Part shown: piece by piece, positions 6,357 to 8,697 of the stretch
Layout: each line of letters starts with the position of its first letter
Numbering within the stretch: the stretch's first letter is position 1
Assembly (NCBI GenBank): GCA_900554945.1
Contig: USJN01000048.1
Location: 1-8,697, forward strand
Length of the DNA stretch: 8,697 bases
Reading direction: 5' to 3'
Origin: an uncultured Coriobacteriaceae bacterium
GTDB lineage: Bacteria; Actinomycetota; Coriobacteriia; Coriobacteriales; Eggerthellaceae
Notes under the pieces: model-generated
The model's input: only the letters and a program-made list of their open reading frames with translations
Database searches by the model: none
Told to the model about the DNA's origin: nothing
Position numbers and translations under genes: made by a program

Positions 6357-7991
6357 GTGCTTCAAAACGACAAGATTTGGATGGCGCAGGGCGAAAACCC
6401 CTGCTATCTGCTCCTCAACCAGGCAAATCGCCACGGCCTTATCGCTGGCGCTTCGGGCACGGGCAAGACGGTCACGCTCAAGGTGATGGCCGAAGGCTTC
6501 TCGCAAGCGGGCGTGCCCGTCTTCATGGCCGACGTCAAAGGCGACGTCACCGGCATGTGCCAGGCGGGTGTCGACTCCGAGAACATGCAGAAGCGCATCG
6601 CCAAGTTCGGCCTCGAAGGATTCACTTACCAGGGTTGCCCCGCCCGTTTTTGGGACATGGACGGCGAGAGCGGCATCCCCGTTCGCGTGACCGTCTCCGA
6701 CATGGGCCCGGTCCTGCTCTCGCGCTTGCTCGGCCTCACCAAGGTTCAGGAAGGGGTGCTCAACATCGTCTTCCGCATTGCCGACGACAGGCAGATGCTG
6801 CTCATCGACATGAAAGACCTCCGCTCGATGCTCAACTACGTGAGTGAGCACGCCAAGGAGTACACGACGACCTATGGCAACGTCTCGTCGCAGTCCGTAG
6901 GCGCCATCCTGCGCGCGCTCATCGCCGTTGAAGATCAGGGCGGCGACGTGTTCTTCGGCGAACCCGCGCTTGAGCTGGCCGATTGGTTCGCCTGCGACCC
7001 GAGCGGCCAAGGCTACGTCAACATCTTGAACGCCGCGCGCATCATCCAGCAGCCGCAAATCTACTCGATGTTCCTTTTGTGGATGCTCTCCGACCTCTTC
7101 GAGAAGCTTCCCGAAGTAGGCGACCTCGACAAGCCCAAGTTCGTCTTCTTCTTCGACGAGGCGCACCTGCTGTTCAAGGACATGCCGACCGAGCTTCTCA
7201 GCAAGATCATCCAGGTCGTCAAGCTCATCCGCTCCAAAGGCGTGGGCGTGTACTTCATCACCCAGTCGCCAAGCGACATCCCCAGCGAGGTTCTGGCGCA
7301 GCTTTCCAACCGCGTGCAGCACGGCCTGCGCGCCTACACTCCCGCCGAGCAGAAGGCGGTGAGGGCGGCGGCCGAGGCGTTCCGCGCAAACCCGAACTTC
7401 AAGAGCGAGGACGCCATCATGGAGCTTGGCACGGGCGAGGCGCTCGTGAGCTTCCTCGATGCGGACGGCAAGCCTTCCATCGTGGAAAACGCGAAGGTCC
7501 TGCCGCCGCAGTGCCTTATGGCCGCTGCGTCCGACGAGGCGAAATCCGCTGTGATTCAGGGGCAGGCATCGCTCATGGCGAAGTACGGCGACGCGATTGA
7601 CCGCGAGAGCGCCTTCGAGATGATCCAGGACGAGCGCGAGCAGAACGCCGCCGCCGAGGAGCTTGCGAGGGAGCGGGCCGAGTTCGAGGCGCAGAAGGCG
7701 GAGTTTGCCAAGCAGCAGGAAGAGGCGAAGAAGGTGGTCGAGAAGGAAGCCGAGCGTCAGCAAAAGGCCGCGGAAAAGGAAGCGGAACGCCAGGCGAGGG
7801 CCGCGGAAAAGGAAGCGGAACGCCAGGCTAGGGCGGCTGAGCGGGAAGCGGAACGCCAGGCGAAGGCCGCCGAGCGGGAGCGCCAGAAGCAGAAAGACGC
7901 CGTGGCCCGCGTCGCCACGAGCATCTTGGGATCTGCCGGCCGCACCGCCGCCAACCAGATCGTTCGCGGCCTCTTCGGCACGCGCCGCTAG
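6357..7991 (+). CDS. HerA-like P-loop ATPase, DUF853/YjgR family
   Basis: The 544-residue product belongs to the HerA/FtsK-related ATPases of the DUF853 (YjgR) group, predicted to be oligomeric DNA translocases of unsettled function. The N-terminus KIWMAQGENPCYLL is typical; it is followed by NRHGLIAGASGTGKT with Walker A at 31-38, FMADVKGDVTGM (56-67), Walker B FVFFFDEAH (262-270, D267 and E268), the strand YFITQSPSDIPS (299-310), and NRVQHGLRAYTP (318-329), which may hold an arginine finger. The C-terminus is a coiled coil (about 425-515) with five 11-residue repeats, ending in the family-like NQIVRGLFGTRR. I chose the GTG start because the family begins here and a strong Shine-Dalgarno precedes it; the next ATG (6381) would cut the conserved start. 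This is a core-type, high-GC gene. It is not the HerA partner of NurA or SIR2 systems, as no such partner is adjacent. Confidence 0.95.
   Translation: MLQNDKIWMAQGENPCYLLLNQANRHGLIAGASGTGKTVTLKVMAEGFSQAGVPVFMADVKGDVTGMCQAGVDSENMQKRIAKFGLEGFTYQGCPARFWDMDGESGIPVRVTVSDMGPVLLSRLLGLTKVQEGVLNIVFRIADDRQMLLIDMKDLRSMLNYVSEHAKEYTTTYGNVSSQSVGAILRALIAVEDQGGDVFFGEPALELADWFACDPSGQGYVNILNAARIIQQPQIYSMFLLWMLSDLFEKLPEVGDLDKPKFVFFFDEAHLLFKDMPTELLSKIIQVVKLIRSKGVGVYFITQSPSDIPSEVLAQLSNRVQHGLRAYTPAEQKAVRAAAEAFRANPNFKSEDAIMELGTGEALVSFLDADGKPSIVENAKVLPPQCLMAAASDEAKSAVIQGQASLMAKYGDAIDRESAFEMIQDEREQNAAAEELARERAEFEAQKAEFAKQQEEAKKVVEKEAERQQKAAEKEAERQARAAEKEAERQARAAEREAERQAKAAERERQKQKDAVARVATSILGSAGRTAANQIVRGLFGTRR
7734..7898 (+). 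repeat. Five in-frame 33-bp repeats coding 11-residue coiled-coil units
   Basis: Units start at 7734, 7767, 7800, 7833 and 7866 and encode residues 460-514 of the HerA-like protein, with consensus AAEKEAERQAR. Units two and three are almost identical in DNA, so expansion is recent. An 11-residue period fits a hendecad coiled coil. Confidence 0.9.
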
Positions 7992-8029
7992 CTGTTGGCG
8001 CCGCGAGCACACGCTGCTAGCTAGCGGCG
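7983..8029. terminator. 10-bp inverted repeat overlapping the HerA-like stop codon
   Basis: CGCCGCTAGC (7983-7992, containing the TAG stop) and GCTAGCGGCG (8020-8029) are perfect complements around a 27-base loop. No T-run follows. It may act as a terminator or 3'-end stabiliser of the HerA-like transcript, but this is uncertain. Confidence 0.4.
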
Positions 8030-8071
8030 GGTCGCACCAACCTGATGCGCTCGCCGCGCCGCCGCCAGCCT

Positions 8072-8136
8072 CACACTGACGTCCTCCCGCGCGCGTCTCC
8101 AGCGGAACGCGCGGGAGGTTCGAGCGGGTCAGCGTG
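8072..8136. terminator. Strong nested hairpin between the HerA-like gene and the convergent membrane gene
   Basis: CCTCCCGCGCG (8083-8093) pairs perfectly with CGCGCGGGAGG (8108-8118) around a 14-base loop. An outer stem of CACACTGAC (8072-8080) with GTCAGCGTG (8128-8136) matches at 8 of 9 pairs. Lying between convergent genes, it is best read as a bidirectional terminator; T-runs are lacking on both sides. Confidence 0.5.
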
Positions 8137-8163
8137 TCTGCCATAGGTTATCTGCGTGCGTGC

Positions 8164-8547
8164 TCAGAGGGTGCTCCTGCGAACGTCAACTACGTCGACG
8201 GTGAATATGGCGAGGAGGGCGACGAGTGCGCGGAGGGCAAAATCGCGAACGTCGTCAACGCTGCCGAAGAATAGCCCAAGCCTTTGAAGCGCAAGCGCAA
8301 GGGCGCAGATGGCGCAGAACACCGCCACCATAGCTATTGCGAGCTTGACGATTTTCGCGCGAGCTTCTTTGCACGAGAGGGAAGGGGCTGGGTCTTCGCG
8401 ATGCTGCCTGCGCAACTCGAAGATGGCGAGTGGAGCGGCGATTATGACCCAGACGAAGACGGCGATATTCTGAGCTAGGATGCAGTCGGGGTAGCACGAG
8501 ATCTGCCCGTCGTCGGCAAGCGACCTGATGAAGGTGAGCGTCTTCAA
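8164..8547 (-). CDS. Small hypothetical membrane protein, start uncertain
   Basis: I do not recognise a family. The 127-residue product shows three probable membrane helices: about 23-44 (QNIAVFVWVIIAAPLAIFEL core), 66-88 and 103-122. A basic loop with RRQHRED follows helix one. Two or three cysteines (18, 22, 59) flank the first helix, and the N-terminus MKTLTFIRSLADDGQ is polar. The only start codon in frame is TTG at 8545-8547, without a convincing Shine-Dalgarno. The frame stays open to the right edge of the window, so the gene could be longer or have lost its original start. From about 8539 rightwards the opposite strand reads as a DUF1016-like fragment, so the 5' end of this gene coincides with a probable rearrangement junction. 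Hydrophobicity on this strand supports coding here; the plus-strand ORF at 8284-8478 is low-complexity and charged. Confidence 0.6.
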   Translation of the reverse strand: MKTLTFIRSLADDGQISCYPDCILAQNIAVFVWVIIAAPLAIFELRRQHREDPAPSLSCKEARAKIVKLAIAMVAVFCAICALALALQRLGLFFGSVDDVRDFALRALVALLAIFTVDVVDVRRSTL

Positions 8548-8697
8548 AGGGATTTGCCCGGTCTTCGCGGTTTTTCTGGCAGGAACCTCCGCTACATGCG
8601 GACGTTCTATTCGGAATGGTGCGACAGGCTGGGCGGGCTGCCCAATTTGGAACTTGCAAGTGCCGAATTGACGACTGCCGATGCAGTTGGAATTTGG
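8539..8697 (+). pseudogene. DUF1016/YhcG-type PDDEXK nuclease N-terminal fragment, cut by window edge
   Basis: Translation in this frame gives LQRDLPGLRGFSGRNLRYM and then RTFYSEW, which matches the conserved core of the DUF1016 N-terminal domain (fPglrGFS..NL..Mr.FY.eW) as I know it. Members of this family carry a C-terminal PDDEXK nuclease domain, often near restriction-modification or mobile loci. The roughly 50 residues expected before this block are missing: upstream in the same frame the sequence does not resemble the family and meets a stop at 8476-8478, and no ATG or GTG start is available before the motif. The 3' part lies beyond the window. I infer an N-terminally truncated gene, though a frameshift or unusual start cannot be excluded. 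Confidence 0.55.

Noticed and set aside
6357..7991. HerA-based antiphage system (HerA with NurA, SIR2 or DUF4297)
   Set aside because: The protein is of the DUF853/YjgR type, and no nuclease or SIR2 partner is adjacent in the same transcription unit; the DUF4869 operon is divergent and compositionally different.
5934..8144. 736-residue open frame on the minus strand opposite the HerA-like gene
   Set aside because: It is fully antisense to a gene with clear Walker motifs, is low-complexity (Arg, Leu, Val rich), and its repeats simply mirror the 33-bp coiled-coil repeats. High GC keeps the opposite frame open.
8284..8478. 64-residue plus-strand ORF opposite the membrane protein
   Set aside because: Highly charged, low-complexity translation with no family resemblance, whereas the minus strand gives three well-formed hydrophobic helices.

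Overview
This is a GC-rich bacterial chromosomal window carrying an isolated NA37/NdpA-type nucleoid-associated protein, a stand-alone exonuclease-deficient DNA polymerase I and a YjgR/DUF853-type HerA-like ATPase. These features, together with a DUF4869 gene of the kind common in gut anaerobes, suggest a high-GC, gut-type actinobacterium, possibly a member of the Coriobacteriia. No rRNA or marker gene confirms the lineage, so this placement is inference.

Layout from left to right. Positions 1-254 hold no supportable gene. Positions 255-1355 (minus) encode the NA37/NdpA-like protein. Positions 1356-2118 are a 763-base divergent intergenic region. It holds a decayed ~60-bp tandem array (1409-1650), a 172-bp element bounded by 25-bp inverted repeats (1656-1827), a decayed 9-bp minisatellite (1894-2037) and the polA promoter. 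Positions 2119-4746 (plus) encode DNA polymerase I, followed by an 11-bp hairpin shared with the convergent gene. Positions 4790-6225 (minus) are a two-gene operon: a DUF4869 protein (TTG start) coupled by an ATGA overlap to a P-loop ATPase with a TOPRIM-like second half. This operon is clearly lower in GC than its neighbours and looks acquired. A 131-bp divergent promoter region follows. Positions 6357-7991 (plus) encode the HerA-like ATPase, whose C-terminal coiled coil is built from five 11-residue repeats. Positions 7992-8163 hold two strong inverted repeats. Positions 8164-8547 (minus) encode a small three-helix membrane protein with a doubtful start. The right edge (8539-8697, plus) carries a fragment that reads like the N-terminal domain of DUF1016/YhcG-type PDDEXK nucleases, apparently beheaded at the membrane gene's start.

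The core genes (NdpA-like, PolA, HerA-like) have DNA-related functions but sit in separate transcription units, so no common pathway is implied. The most interesting candidate for an undescribed system is the DUF4869-ATPase/TOPRIM-like pair. The most interesting non-coding structure is the inverted-repeat element together with the ~60-bp array that seems to share sequence with its terminus.
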